Positions 1 to 10,810 of a stretch of 15,018 nucleotides of DNA are shown one piece after another (position 1 is the stretch's first letter; each line of letters opens with the position of its first letter). The notes under the pieces are model-generated. The model had not been told where the DNA came from and made no database searches. It saw only the letters and a program-made list of their open reading frames with translations. Origin of the DNA: Pseudomonadota bacterium (GTDB lineage Bacteria > Pseudomonadota > Gammaproteobacteria > Burkholderiales > SG8-39). The translations under genes and the position numbers were made by a program. The stretch spans positions 1 to 15,018 of the forward strand of contig JAKAIH010000011.1 in the NCBI GenBank assembly GCA_021825225.1, given 5' to 3'.

Positions 1-1233
1 GCGTTCGCGCAGGATCAGGCGCGCCTCCTGCCGCTTGCGCTCGCCGGAGACGGCGGCCTCGCGCCGCCCCAGCACCTGCACCAGATGCCAGCCGAACGGC
101 GATGCGAAAGGCTCGCTCACCTGCCCCACCTTGAGGCTGTTCATCACGTGCTCGAATTCGGGCACGGTATCGCCGGGATAGACCCAGCCCAGATCGCCCC
201 CCTTGCTCGAGGACGAGTCGTCGGAATTCAGCTTGGCCAACTCGCCGAAATCGGCGCCGGCGAGTATGCGTTCGCGCAGATTGTTGAGCTTGCGCTTGGC
301 GTCGGCTTCGGACACGAGTTCGCTGGTCTTCACCAGGATGTGGCGCACGTGGGTCTGCTCGACCATCGCCGGCAGGCCGCCGCCGCGGCGATCGATCAGC
401 TTGAGCAGATGGAAGCCAGCGGGACTGCGGATGATGCCGCTCACCTCGCCCGGCTTCATGCGGTCGAGCGCCTGGGTGTACAGATCCGGCAGCCGGTCGC
501 GCGCGCGCCAGCCCATGGCCCCGCCCTGCAAGGCGTCCGGCGCGTCGGAATACCCGACGGCCAGCTTGGCGAAATCCGCGCCCTGGCGCAATTGCGCCAG
601 CACCTGCTCAGCGCGCTCGTGCTGCCGGTTCACCTCCTCCGGGCTTGCCTGCTCGGGCAGGCGCAGCATGATTTCGCTCAGATTGAATTCGGTCGCCGCA
701 GAGGGCGATTGGGCCTGCTGGCTGAGGAAATAGTCGATCTCGTTGTCGGTGACCACGATGCGGTTGTCCACTTCGCGTTCGCGCAATCGCGACAGCAGGA
801 TCTCGTTGCGCATCTCCTCGCGGAACTTGTCGAACTGAATGCCGTCGCGCTCCAGGGCCTGGCGAAACTGGGTCAGCGACATCTTGTTGCGCTCGGCAAC
901 GCGCGCCACCGTCCGGTCCAGCTGCAGATCGTCCACGCGCAGCGCCGTCTCCCGCGCCAGCTGCAGTTGCAGCCGGTCCATGATCATGCGCTCCAGCACC
1001 TGTCTTTGCAGCTGCTCGGCCGGGGGCAGCGGTGTCCCCTGCTGGCGCAACTGCTGCGTCACGGTCTTCACCCGTTCGGCAAGCTCGGCTTTGGTGATCA
1101 CCTCGCTGTTGACCACGGCGACGATACGGTCCACCAGCGCCACGCGATTGGACGCCGCCGTCTGCGCGAGCGCGCCGCCGCTAGCTAGGGCCAATACCGC
1201 GGCGGCAAGCCACGCAGAAATGAAAAATCGCAT
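1..1233 (-). CDS. surA: Periplasmic chaperone / peptidyl-prolyl isomerase SurA (3' end outside window)
   Basis: SurA escorts unfolded outer-membrane proteins, including LptD, through the periplasm to the BAM complex. I translated the minus strand from the ATG at 1233. It gives 411 codons without a stop up to base 1, against roughly 430 residues for the family, so only a short C-terminal piece is missing. Residues 1-23 form a signal peptide (MRFFISAW, an Ala/Leu-rich core, then ALAQ). The SurA N-terminal helical domain follows, beginning with the typical VDRIVAVVNSEVIT segment (about 34-47). Two parvulin domains lie at about 181-283 (FNLSEIMLRLPE to GFHLLKLIDRR) and 294-392 (THVRHILVKTSE to GWHLVQVLGRR). 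The start lies 7 bases after the lptD stop, and a weak GAG ribosome site overlaps the end of lptD, so the two are almost certainly co-transcribed. Identification is firm. Confidence 0.97.
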   Translation of the reverse strand, partial: MRFFISAWLAAAVLALASGGALAQTAASNRVALVDRIVAVVNSEVITKAELAERVKTVTQQLRQQGTPLPPAEQLQRQVLERMIMDRLQLQLARETALRVDDLQLDRTVARVAERNKMSLTQFRQALERDGIQFDKFREEMRNEILLSRLREREVDNRIVVTDNEIDYFLSQQAQSPSAATEFNLSEIMLRLPEQASPEEVNRQHERAEQVLAQLRQGADFAKLAVGYSDAPDALQGGAMGWRARDRLPDLYTQALDRMKPGEVSGIIRSPAGFHLLKLIDRRGGGLPAMVEQTHVRHILVKTSELVSEADAKRKLNNLRERILAGADFGELAKLNSDDSSSSKGGDLGWVYPGDTVPEFEHVMNSLKVGQVSEPFASPFGWHLVQVLGRREAAVSGERKRQEARLILRER

Positions 1234-1240
1234 GTCATGG

Positions 1241-3475
1241 TTACTCGTAAAAATCGAAAGGCTGCGAGTCGGGACGTGTCTGGTTGAGACGGCCGTAGCC
1301 GGGGATACTGCGCTTCAAGGTCTCCAGCGGATTGGACCCGATGCGCGAAAATCCGTTCAATTCCAGCTGCACGAACACGGCGCTGGTGAAGCTCCCGGTA
1401 GCCGCAGCAAAACGCTGCAGCACTATTCGGCCGATCCAGCAGCCCGCATTATATTCGAAACCGCCCAGACCTTCGACCAAGCGGTTGTCGCGCATGGAAT
1501 AATTGTAGCGGCCCACGCCATACCAGGCGCCGCCCAGCGGCCACTGCGTCGAGACGTCGACCTGGTTCAGCGAATCGCGGGTAAAGCGATAGCCCAGGTT
1601 GAGAATCTTGGAGCTCTCGGGCTGGAAGCGGGCGCCTACGCCCAGGCGGTCGAAAAAATTACGGTGCGGGTTGTACTGCAGCGCGCTGTCGACGCTCCAA
1701 TGACGGGAAACGCGCCCGCTCAGCGCGGCGAGAAAGTCCGAGGTCTTGTCGGTGCGCGTCGGCGTCGCGCTGTCCAGGGCCACCCGCTGGTTCTGGAAAT
1801 AGTAGCGCTGTCCGAACGTTGCCTTGAGCACCTCCTGGCCGCTCGATGGGGTGAGTATGCGCGTGGTTGCCGCCACGGTAAGCTGATTGGCATCGGCAAT
1901 GCGGTCGCCGCCGTTGAACAGATTCTCGGAAAAGATCTGCGCATAATTGAAGTCGGCGAGACCGGTGTCGAACAGCGGAATCTTGCTCTGGTCGCGGTAG
2001 GGCACGTACAGGTAATACAGCCGCGGCTCCAGCGTCTGGCGGAATTTCTGTCCGATGAAGCTCGCGTCGCGCTCGAAGGTCAGTCCGCCGTCCACGCTGG
2101 CAATCGGCAATGCCCTGCGGATGGTGTCGGGAGAGTCGGCCACGTTGCGCTCGAGGCTGTAGCTGGTGGAATGGAAACCCAGCTTGGGCGTGAGGTAGGC
2201 GCCCGGCAGGATCAGCGGCAGGCTCGCGCTGGGATAAAGCGTGACCCGGCTGCCGATCACGCTGGTGGGATGATAGAACTTGACATACTCGCTCGCCAGC
2301 GCGAGATCCATCCCGCCGACGTATTGCCGCGTCGCATTCAGCGTGAACTGCGGCATCCGGCCGTAGGGTTCTATCACCGGATTGACCGGATCCTGCAGCG
2401 TCTGGAACCGCTGCGCCCGCGCTGTCGCCGTCCACCAGCCGCCGCCATAGGTAAGCACGCCCTCGCGCGGCAGCGTGGTCTGCGAGGTGATGTTGATGCG
2501 GCTGGACAGGTCGCGGAAATAATTGTCGTCGGAAACCTTGTTGAGGTTGAGATAACCGCTGAGCTTGCTGCTGAAGCGCTGGTTATGCTGGAAGGTGGCG
2601 GCATAGCGGCTGATGTTGCGCACCCGGTCGTTGGACATTTCCTCCAGGCGCGCATCGCCATCGTAGTTGCGGTCGAGATAGCGGAACTGCGTGGTCAGCT
2701 GCAGCCCGCGCTTGGAAAGTTCGCGCGGCGTGACCGTGAGATCGCGATTCGGCGCCAGGTTGACATAGAACGGCGTGCTGATTTCGACGCCGCTCTTGCC
2801 GCTGGAGCCTATGGTGGGAGGAAGAAAACCGGTCTTGCGCTGGTCGTGCAGCGGAAAATCGATCCAGGGCACATAAGCGATGGGCGCGCCCTTGAACACC
2901 AGTTTGCCCCGGCGCGCCACGCCCAGATCGCGCGTCATGTCCAGATCCAGTTCGCCCACCTCGAGATACCAGTCGTTGTTGCCCGGCTTGCAGGTCGTCA
3001 GCGTGGCGTTCTCCAGATGGTACCGGTCCTTGCCTTCGAGCTTGATCACGCTCGCCGCGCCGCGCGTCGTCACCGGCGCATAGCCGCCGCGGCCGGGACG
3101 CGCAAATTCGTATTCGGCGTGATCGAACTGACCGACATTGTCGTGCACGCGCAGGCGCAAGCCGGTGCCGCTCAGCCGGTCGCCCCCGCGCTCGAGGCGC
3201 ACGCCGCCGCTGGCCTCGACCTCGTCGGTGGCGTAAAGGTAGCGCAGGCGGTCGGCGGTGATGCTGACGTCGTCTTGACGCAGCTCGGCATTGCCGATGG
3301 CGCTGGCTTCCCGGTTCGCATAGCCCTCGATGCGGTCGGCGTTGATCGTGACCGGCGCGCCCGCAAGGCCCGGGGCATGCGCGGGCGGTTTCAACCGCGG
3401 CTCTTGCGCCTGCGCGATTGCCGCGCAGAAAAGCAAAACCAGGACGGGCGCTGACTGGCGCATCGGCGACTTCAC
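1241..3475 (-). CDS. lptD: LPS-assembly outer-membrane protein LptD
   Basis: LptD is the outer-membrane beta-barrel that, with the lipoprotein LptE, inserts lipopolysaccharide into the outer leaflet. The frame encodes 744 residues from a GTG at 3475, or 740 from the in-frame ATG at 3463. Neither start has a clear ribosome site. Both leave a usable signal peptide ending AIAQAQ. A stop at 3509-3511 rules out a longer start. The N-terminal periplasmic OstA/LptA-like jellyroll spans about 41-170 (VTINADRIEGYANREA, VEASGGVRLERGGDRLSG). The C-terminal barrel fills the rest, with the family-typical segment FEYNAGCW near the end and a terminal FDFYE. Only Cys162 (TTCKPGNNDW) and Cys679 (NAGCW) remain outside the signal peptide, whereas E. 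coli LptD has four cysteines forming two disulfides. The gene is followed directly by surA, whose product assists LptD assembly. Confidence 0.97.
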   Translation of the reverse strand: MKSPMRQSAPVLVLLFCAAIAQAQEPRLKPPAHAPGLAGAPVTINADRIEGYANREASAIGNAELRQDDVSITADRLRYLYATDEVEASGGVRLERGGDRLSGTGLRLRVHDNVGQFDHAEYEFARPGRGGYAPVTTRGAASVIKLEGKDRYHLENATLTTCKPGNNDWYLEVGELDLDMTRDLGVARRGKLVFKGAPIAYVPWIDFPLHDQRKTGFLPPTIGSSGKSGVEISTPFYVNLAPNRDLTVTPRELSKRGLQLTTQFRYLDRNYDGDARLEEMSNDRVRNISRYAATFQHNQRFSSKLSGYLNLNKVSDDNYFRDLSSRINITSQTTLPREGVLTYGGGWWTATARAQRFQTLQDPVNPVIEPYGRMPQFTLNATRQYVGGMDLALASEYVKFYHPTSVIGSRVTLYPSASLPLILPGAYLTPKLGFHSTSYSLERNVADSPDTIRRALPIASVDGGLTFERDASFIGQKFRQTLEPRLYYLYVPYRDQSKIPLFDTGLADFNYAQIFSENLFNGGDRIADANQLTVAATTRILTPSSGQEVLKATFGQRYYFQNQRVALDSATPTRTDKTSDFLAALSGRVSRHWSVDSALQYNPHRNFFDRLGVGARFQPESSKILNLGYRFTRDSLNQVDVSTQWPLGGAWYGVGRYNYSMRDNRLVEGLGGFEYNAGCWIGRIVLQRFAAATGSFTSAVFVQLELNGFSRIGSNPLETLKRSIPGYGRLNQTRPDSQPFDFYE

Positions 3476-3506
3476 GGTGGATGAAAGGGGAGCAGTGATT
3501 TTTGAA

Positions 3507-3515
3507 TGCTAAAAT
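3507..3515 (+). promoter_or_regulatory. Candidate extended -10 promoter for amgK-murU
   Basis: In the 76-base divergent gap between lptD and amgK, the plus strand carries TGCTAAAAT, which fits an extended -10 element (TGn followed by a TATAAT-like hexamer). No good -35 is present, which is acceptable for this promoter type. Transcription would begin near 3522, about 30 bases before the TTG start of amgK. The gap must also hold the promoter for lptD-surA on the other strand, but I could not pick a convincing one there. This is a prediction from sequence only. Confidence 0.45.
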
Positions 3516-3551
3516 CGCACACTTTCGCATTAATGGCAATCGGAAAGCATT

Positions 3552-5227
<1,676 letters not shown>

Positions 5228-5272
5228 ACCGCCGCCGGATTCCATGTGCGAACAGCGCCCGCGTACAGACGG

Positions 5273-5278
5273 TACAAT
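5273..5278 (+). promoter_or_regulatory. Candidate -10 element for pepP-ubiH
   Basis: TACAAT occurs in the 96-base gap between murU and pepP and would place a transcript start near 5285, about 39 bases before the pepP ATG. No recognisable -35 hexamer is found at 16-18 bases upstream, so this is weak. The gap could equally be a transcribed spacer of a longer amgK-murU-pepP-ubiH operon. Confidence 0.3.
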
Positions 5279-5323
5279 TGATCTGATCTGCGCCATGCCG
5301 GCGCTACCATAGAGTTGCACCAC

Positions 5324-6628
5324 ATGAGCGACATCCGGATTTATGCCAGGCGGCGCACCGCGCTGCTCGCGCAAATGCAACATGGCATCGCGATCGTGCC
5401 CACCGCGCCGCAGCGCGTGCGCAATCGCGACAGCGAGTACCTGTACCGCTTCGACAGCTATTTCTACTACCTCTGCGGCTTTCCGGAACCGGAAGCGGTG
5501 CTGGTGTTGATCGCCGGTGCCGAACCGCAAAGCCTGCTTTTCTGCCGCGAAAAAAATCTGGAGCGCGAGACCTGGGACGGATTCCGCTACGGACCTGACG
5601 CGGCGCGGGAAGCGTTCGGCGTCGACGCCGCCTATCCGGTCGCCGCGCTCGACGAGAAATTGCCGCTGCTGATGGCCAACCAGCCTGCGCTCTTTTACGC
5701 CGCGGGCATGGATGCGGACTGGGACGCGCGCATCATGCACTGGCTGAATCAGGTGCGCGCGCAGAGCCGCACCGGCGTCAGCGCGCCCCAGCGCATTCAC
5801 GACGTGCGCGCCTTGCTCGACGAGATGCGCCTCTTCAAGGATGCGCAGGAACTCGCGCTGATGCGCCGCGCCGCGGGCATTTCGGCCAGTGCGCACGAGC
5901 GCGCCATGCGCGCCACCAGGCCCGGCAAGATGGAATATGAAATCGAGGCCGAACTGCTGTACGAATTTCGCCGCCATGGCGCCCAGTTCCCCGCCTATTG
6001 GCCGATCGTCGCCGGCGGCGCCAATGCCTGCGTGCTGCACTACAGCGACAACAGCGCGCCGCTCGATGATGGCGCGCTGCTCCTGATCGATGCCGGCTGC
6101 GAACTCGACGGCTATGCCTGCGACATCACCCGCACCTTTCCCGTGAACGGCAAATTCGGCGGGCCGCAAAAGGACATCTACGAACTGGTGCTCGCGGCGC
6201 AGGCTGCCGCCATCGCCGCGACCAGGGCCGGGGTCGCCTGGGACGCGCCGCACGAGGCGGCAGTGCGCGTGCTGGCGCAGGGCATGATCGATTTCGGCCT
6301 GTGCCAGGGCAGCCTGGATCAAGTGCTCGAAACGGGCGATTACAAGCGCTTCTACATGCACCGCACCGGCCATTGGCTGGGGCTGGACGTGCACGACGCA
6401 GGCGAATACAAGATCGAGGGCAAATGGCGGCCGCTCGCGCCGGGCATGACGCTCACGGTCGAACCCGGCTGCTACATCCGCCCCGGCGACGGCGTGCCCA
6501 ATACCTACTGGAACATCGGCGTGCGCATCGAGGACGACGTGCTGGTGACCGAGGACGGCTGCGAGGTGATCACCGCGCAAACGCCGAAGAGCGTCGCCGA
6601 CATACAGTCCCTGGTAGGCAAGGACTGA
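5324..6628 (+). CDS. pepP: Xaa-Pro aminopeptidase (aminopeptidase P)
   Basis: This is a cytoplasmic dimanganese peptidase of family M24 that removes an N-terminal residue preceding proline. From the ATG at 5324 the protein has 434 residues, close to the E. coli enzyme. The N-terminal aminopeptidase-P domain covers about 1-165 (for example SEYLYRFDSYFYYLCGFPEPEAVL split across 37-60), and the pita-bread catalytic domain about 170-425. All five metal ligands are visible: Asp256 (LIDAG), Asp267 (CDITRTF), His350 (RTGHWLG), Glu380 (TVEPG) and Glu403 (VRIEDD). An in-frame TTG at 5315 is possible, but AGAG at 5311-5314 is placed correctly for the ATG. The gene sits 11 bases before ubiH, the same pairing as the pepP-ubiH operon of enterobacteria. 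Confidence 0.96.
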   Translation: MSDIRIYARRRTALLAQMQHGIAIVPTAPQRVRNRDSEYLYRFDSYFYYLCGFPEPEAVLVLIAGAEPQSLLFCREKNLERETWDGFRYGPDAAREAFGVDAAYPVAALDEKLPLLMANQPALFYAAGMDADWDARIMHWLNQVRAQSRTGVSAPQRIHDVRALLDEMRLFKDAQELALMRRAAGISASAHERAMRATRPGKMEYEIEAELLYEFRRHGAQFPAYWPIVAGGANACVLHYSDNSAPLDDGALLLIDAGCELDGYACDITRTFPVNGKFGGPQKDIYELVLAAQAAAIAATRAGVAWDAPHEAAVRVLAQGMIDFGLCQGSLDQVLETGDYKRFYMHRTGHWLGLDVHDAGEYKIEGKWRPLAPGMTLTVEPGCYIRPGDGVPNTYWNIGVRIEDDVLVTEDGCEVITAQTPKSVADIQSLVGKD

Positions 6629-6639
6629 GCGCAAGTGCA

Positions 6640-7800
6640 ATGGACGCTGAAAGCGTAGACATCCTGATCGCCGGCGGCGGGCCGGTGGGCGCGGCGCTTG
6701 CACTCGCACTGGAAGGCAGCGGCCACAGCGTAATACTGGCCGAGGCACGCAGTGCCGATTCCGCTGGCGCGCGCAGTGTGCCGGCGGGCGATGCGCGCGC
6801 GATCGCGCTGTCCTATGCGAGCCGGCTGCTGCTCGAACGAATGCACGCCTGGCCGGGGCTGCCCGTCACTCCCATCGAGACTATCCATGTTTCGCAGCAA
6901 GGCGGATTCGGCCGCACCTTGATCCGTGCCGCCGATTGCGACGTCCCCGCGCTGGGCTATGTCGCCAATTACGACGACCTGCAGCGCAGCCTGCTCGCCG
7001 CGCCCTGCTCGGCCCGGCGTCTGTTCGGCGCCCGAGTCAGCAGCTTCGACGGCAGCAAGGCCATAGTGCAGACGCGCGAGGGCGAGCACGTGTTCGCGCC
7101 ACGCCTGACGGTGTTCGCCGATGGCGCGCGTGTCGCCGATCAACCCGGCGCGCCCGCCTACAGCAAGGACTACCGCCAGACCGCCCTGATAGCCTGGGTC
7201 AGGACCGAGCAAGCGCACCACGGCAGGGCCTGGGAGCGATTTACGCCGGAAGGGCCGCTCGCACTGCTGCCGCATGGTGCAGGCTACGCGCTGGTATGGA
7301 CCATCGCCCCGGAGCGCAGCGCGCACCTCGCTGCGCTGGACACCCCGGCTTTTCTCGCCGAACTCCACGCCGCATTCGGCGAGCGACTCGGCGCATTCCT
7401 CGAAGCGGGCGAGCGCAGCGCATTTCCGCTGGTGCTGCGCTACCGGCGCGAGGAAACGCGTCCGCGCAGCCTTGCCGTGGGCAATGCGGCGCAAACCCTG
7501 CACCCGGTTGCCGGTCAGGGATTCAATCTGGGCCTGCGCGACGCGTGGGAACTCGCGCAATTCGCGCACGATGCGCGCGATCCGGGCAGCGAGCGTTTCA
7601 TTGCTGCCTATCGTCGCGCACGCTCGCTCGATCGGCGTGCCGGGATCCGATTTACCGACAGCCTGGTCGGCTTGTTCTCCAATTCCGATCCTCTGCTCAA
7701 GCTTGGCCGCGGCGCGGGCTTGCTGGCTCTGGACCTGCTGCCCTTCGCGCGCCGTTTCGTCGCGCGGCGCATGATTTACGGCGCACGCGGATTGCCCTGA
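6640..7800 (+). CDS. ubiH: FAD-dependent ubiquinone-biosynthesis hydroxylase, UbiH type
   Basis: UbiH is an O2-using flavin monooxygenase that hydroxylates a polyprenyl-phenol intermediate of ubiquinone synthesis, in a peripheral membrane complex. The 386-residue protein has the Rossmann FAD motif ILIAGGGPVG (8-17), the DARAIALSYAS segment (51-61), the DG-containing motif VFADGARV (158-165), and the second FAD-binding motif GNAAQTLHPVAGQGFNLGLRDA (281-302). The Asn-Ala-Ala-Gln version of that last motif, in place of the general GDAAH, is what E. coli UbiH carries, which separates it from UbiI and UbiF relatives. The start at 6640 is chosen because it gives the N-terminus directly before the FAD motif and lies 11 bases after the pepP stop; the open frame further upstream lies inside pepP. 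The ribosome site is poor, so translational coupling with pepP is likely. Confidence 0.92.
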   Translation: MDAESVDILIAGGGPVGAALALALEGSGHSVILAEARSADSAGARSVPAGDARAIALSYASRLLLERMHAWPGLPVTPIETIHVSQQGGFGRTLIRAADCDVPALGYVANYDDLQRSLLAAPCSARRLFGARVSSFDGSKAIVQTREGEHVFAPRLTVFADGARVADQPGAPAYSKDYRQTALIAWVRTEQAHHGRAWERFTPEGPLALLPHGAGYALVWTIAPERSAHLAALDTPAFLAELHAAFGERLGAFLEAGERSAFPLVLRYRREETRPRSLAVGNAAQTLHPVAGQGFNLGLRDAWELAQFAHDARDPGSERFIAAYRRARSLDRRAGIRFTDSLVGLFSNSDPLLKLGRGAGLLALDLLPFARRFVARRMIYGARGLP

Positions 7801-7862
7801 TGCAATTGAACTATTTGCGCCGCAAGCGTGAATATTTCGGTTTTTCTTCATTGGCGATTGGG

Positions 7863-7870
7863 TATAGAAT
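7863..7870 (+). promoter_or_regulatory. Candidate -10 region for dusB-fis
   Basis: The 103-base gap between ubiH and dusB is clearly more AT-rich than its surroundings and contains TATAGAAT. Either TATAGA or TAGAAT would serve as a -10, with a transcript start near 7875 and a leader of roughly 30 bases. No clear -35 lies at the right distance; the upstream sequence is a T-run at 7841-7845. This is a prediction only. Confidence 0.4.
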
Positions 7871-7903
7871 TGCTTCCCCTTCCGCAAAAAACCCTGGAAC
7901 GCA

Positions 7904-8911
7904 ATGAGAATCGGACCCCACGTGCTGCGCAACAATCTATTCGTTGCGCCGATGGCCGGGGTCACGGATCGGCCGTTCCGCCAGTTGTGCAAGAAATTCG
8001 GCGCCGGCATGGCGGTGTCGGAGATGGTGGCTTCCAATTCTCTGCTGTGGGGCAGCGAAAAAACGCGGCGCCGCGCCAACCACCAGGGCGAGCCCGATCC
8101 GATTTCGGTGCAGATCGCCGGCGCGGACCCGAAGATGATGGCCGAGGCCGCGAGTTACAACGTCGGCCAGGGCGCGCAGATCATCGACATCAACATGGGT
8201 TGTCCGGCCAAGAAAATCTGCAACGTGATGGCGGGCTCGGCGCTGCTCAAGGACGAGCCGCTGGTCGGCCGCATTCTTGAGTCCGTGGTGCGCGCGGTGG
8301 ACGTGCCGGTCACGCTCAAATTCCGCACCGGCTGGGACCAGCACAACAAGAATGCGCTGACGGTCGCGCGCATCGCCGAGCAAAGCGGCATCCAGCTGCT
8401 CTCCATCCATGGGCGCACGCGCGCCTGCGGCTACACCGGCCAGGCCGAATACGACACCATCGCCGCGGTCAAGCGCGCCACGCGCCTGCCGGTGATCGCC
8501 AACGGCGACATCACCACGCCGCAGAAAGCCAAGTACGTGCTCGATTACACCCGCGCCGACGGCATCATGATCGGGCGCGCGGCGCAGGGACGGCCCTGGA
8601 TCTTCCGCGAAATCGAGTACTACCTCAAGACCGGGGTGCAGCTGCCGCCGCCGCTGGTCACCGAGATTCATCAAGTGCTGATTGCGCACCTGCACGATCT
8701 GTACGCGTTCTACGGCACCGATACCGGCGTCAAAATCGCGCGCAAGCACATTTCCTGGTACACCAAGGGACTGGCCGGTTCGGCCAGCTTCCGCCATGCG
8801 ATGAACCAATTGCAGAGCGTAGAGGAACAGTTGGCCGCGGTTAACCGGTTTTTCGATCAACAGGCGCAGCAGCACGAGCATCTGCGCTACGAGGAGGAGT
8901 TGGCAGCATGA
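7904..8911 (+). CDS. dusB: tRNA-dihydrouridine synthase DusB
   Basis: DusB is an FMN enzyme that reduces a D-loop uridine of tRNA to dihydrouridine with NADPH. The 335-residue protein starts with the FMN-binding strand NLFVAPMAGVTDRPFR (11-26). It carries the catalytic-site motif MGCPAKK with Cys100, which is the same residue number as in E. coli DusB, and GSALL soon after. LKFRTGW, SIHGRTR and PVIANGDI follow as the phosphate- and flavin-binding strands of the TIM barrel, then MIGRAAQGRPW. The C-terminal helical tRNA-binding domain has the family mark RKHISWYTKG. The ATG at 7904 has GGA seven bases before it. The stop overlaps the fis start by four bases (ATGA), the conserved dusB-fis operon of proteobacteria. 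Confidence 0.96.
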   Translation: MRIGPHVLRNNLFVAPMAGVTDRPFRQLCKKFGAGMAVSEMVASNSLLWGSEKTRRRANHQGEPDPISVQIAGADPKMMAEAASYNVGQGAQIIDINMGCPAKKICNVMAGSALLKDEPLVGRILESVVRAVDVPVTLKFRTGWDQHNKNALTVARIAEQSGIQLLSIHGRTRACGYTGQAEYDTIAAVKRATRLPVIANGDITTPQKAKYVLDYTRADGIMIGRAAQGRPWIFREIEYYLKTGVQLPPPLVTEIHQVLIAHLHDLYAFYGTDTGVKIARKHISWYTKGLAGSASFRHAMNQLQSVEEQLAAVNRFFDQQAQQHEHLRYEEELAA

Positions 8912-9150
8912 CACCGCGCGCCAGTGAAATCGGGGAATGCGTACGCAAGTCCCTGGAGAAGTATTTCAAGGATCTGGACGGGGAGCGGCCGCGCGCCGTC
9001 CACGAGATGGTGCTGAAGAATGTCGAACGGCCCATGATCGAGGTGGTGCTGCATTATGCCGAAGGCAATCAGACCGTCGCCGCCAAATGGCTGGGCATCA
9101 ACCGCAACACCCTGCGCAAAAAAATCGAGCAGCTTAAAATTAAAATGTAA
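8908..9150 (+). CDS. fis: Fis family DNA-binding protein
   Basis: Fis is a small dimeric nucleoid protein that bends DNA and activates rRNA and other promoters. This version has 80 residues, shorter at the N-terminus than the 98 of E. coli but usual for betaproteobacteria. The dimerisation helices span about 25-50 (PRAVHEMVLKNVERPMIEVVL). The helix-turn-helix covers about 54-77 (NQTVAAKWLGINRNTLRKKI) and is nearly identical to the C-terminal domain of NtrC-type activators. The ATG overlaps the dusB stop, so Fis synthesis is probably coupled to DusB translation, as in enterobacteria. No strong terminator was found between fis and purH. Confidence 0.95.
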   Translation: MTPRASEIGECVRKSLEKYFKDLDGERPRAVHEMVLKNVERPMIEVVLHYAEGNQTVAAKWLGINRNTLRKKIEQLKIKM

Positions 9151-9235
9151 TTGCCGCGGGCGACGGCTGACGGACAGTTCCCGGCGCTCGCCTTAGCCGC
9201 ATATCCCTCAACGCACTCAAGACCCGGGTTCAGAC

Positions 9236-10801
<1,566 letters not shown>

Positions 10802-10810
10802 GCCCCCTGC

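Noticed and set aside
839..3454. 871-residue open frame on the plus strand opposite surA and lptD
   Set aside because: It lies antisense to two well-identified genes, is rich in Ala, Arg, Gln and Val with no recognisable domain, and has the look of a GC-rich codon shadow.
6505..8079. 524-residue minus-strand open frame opposite ubiH and the ubiH-dusB gap
   Set aside because: It is again antisense to identified genes and covers a probable promoter region; nothing in the translation resembles a known protein.
9151..9235. Hairpin or promoter between fis and purH
   Set aside because: GCGGGCGACGG and CCGGCGCTCGC pair only imperfectly and have no T-tract, and CATATC is a poor -10 without a partner. 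The spacer is probably just transcribed.
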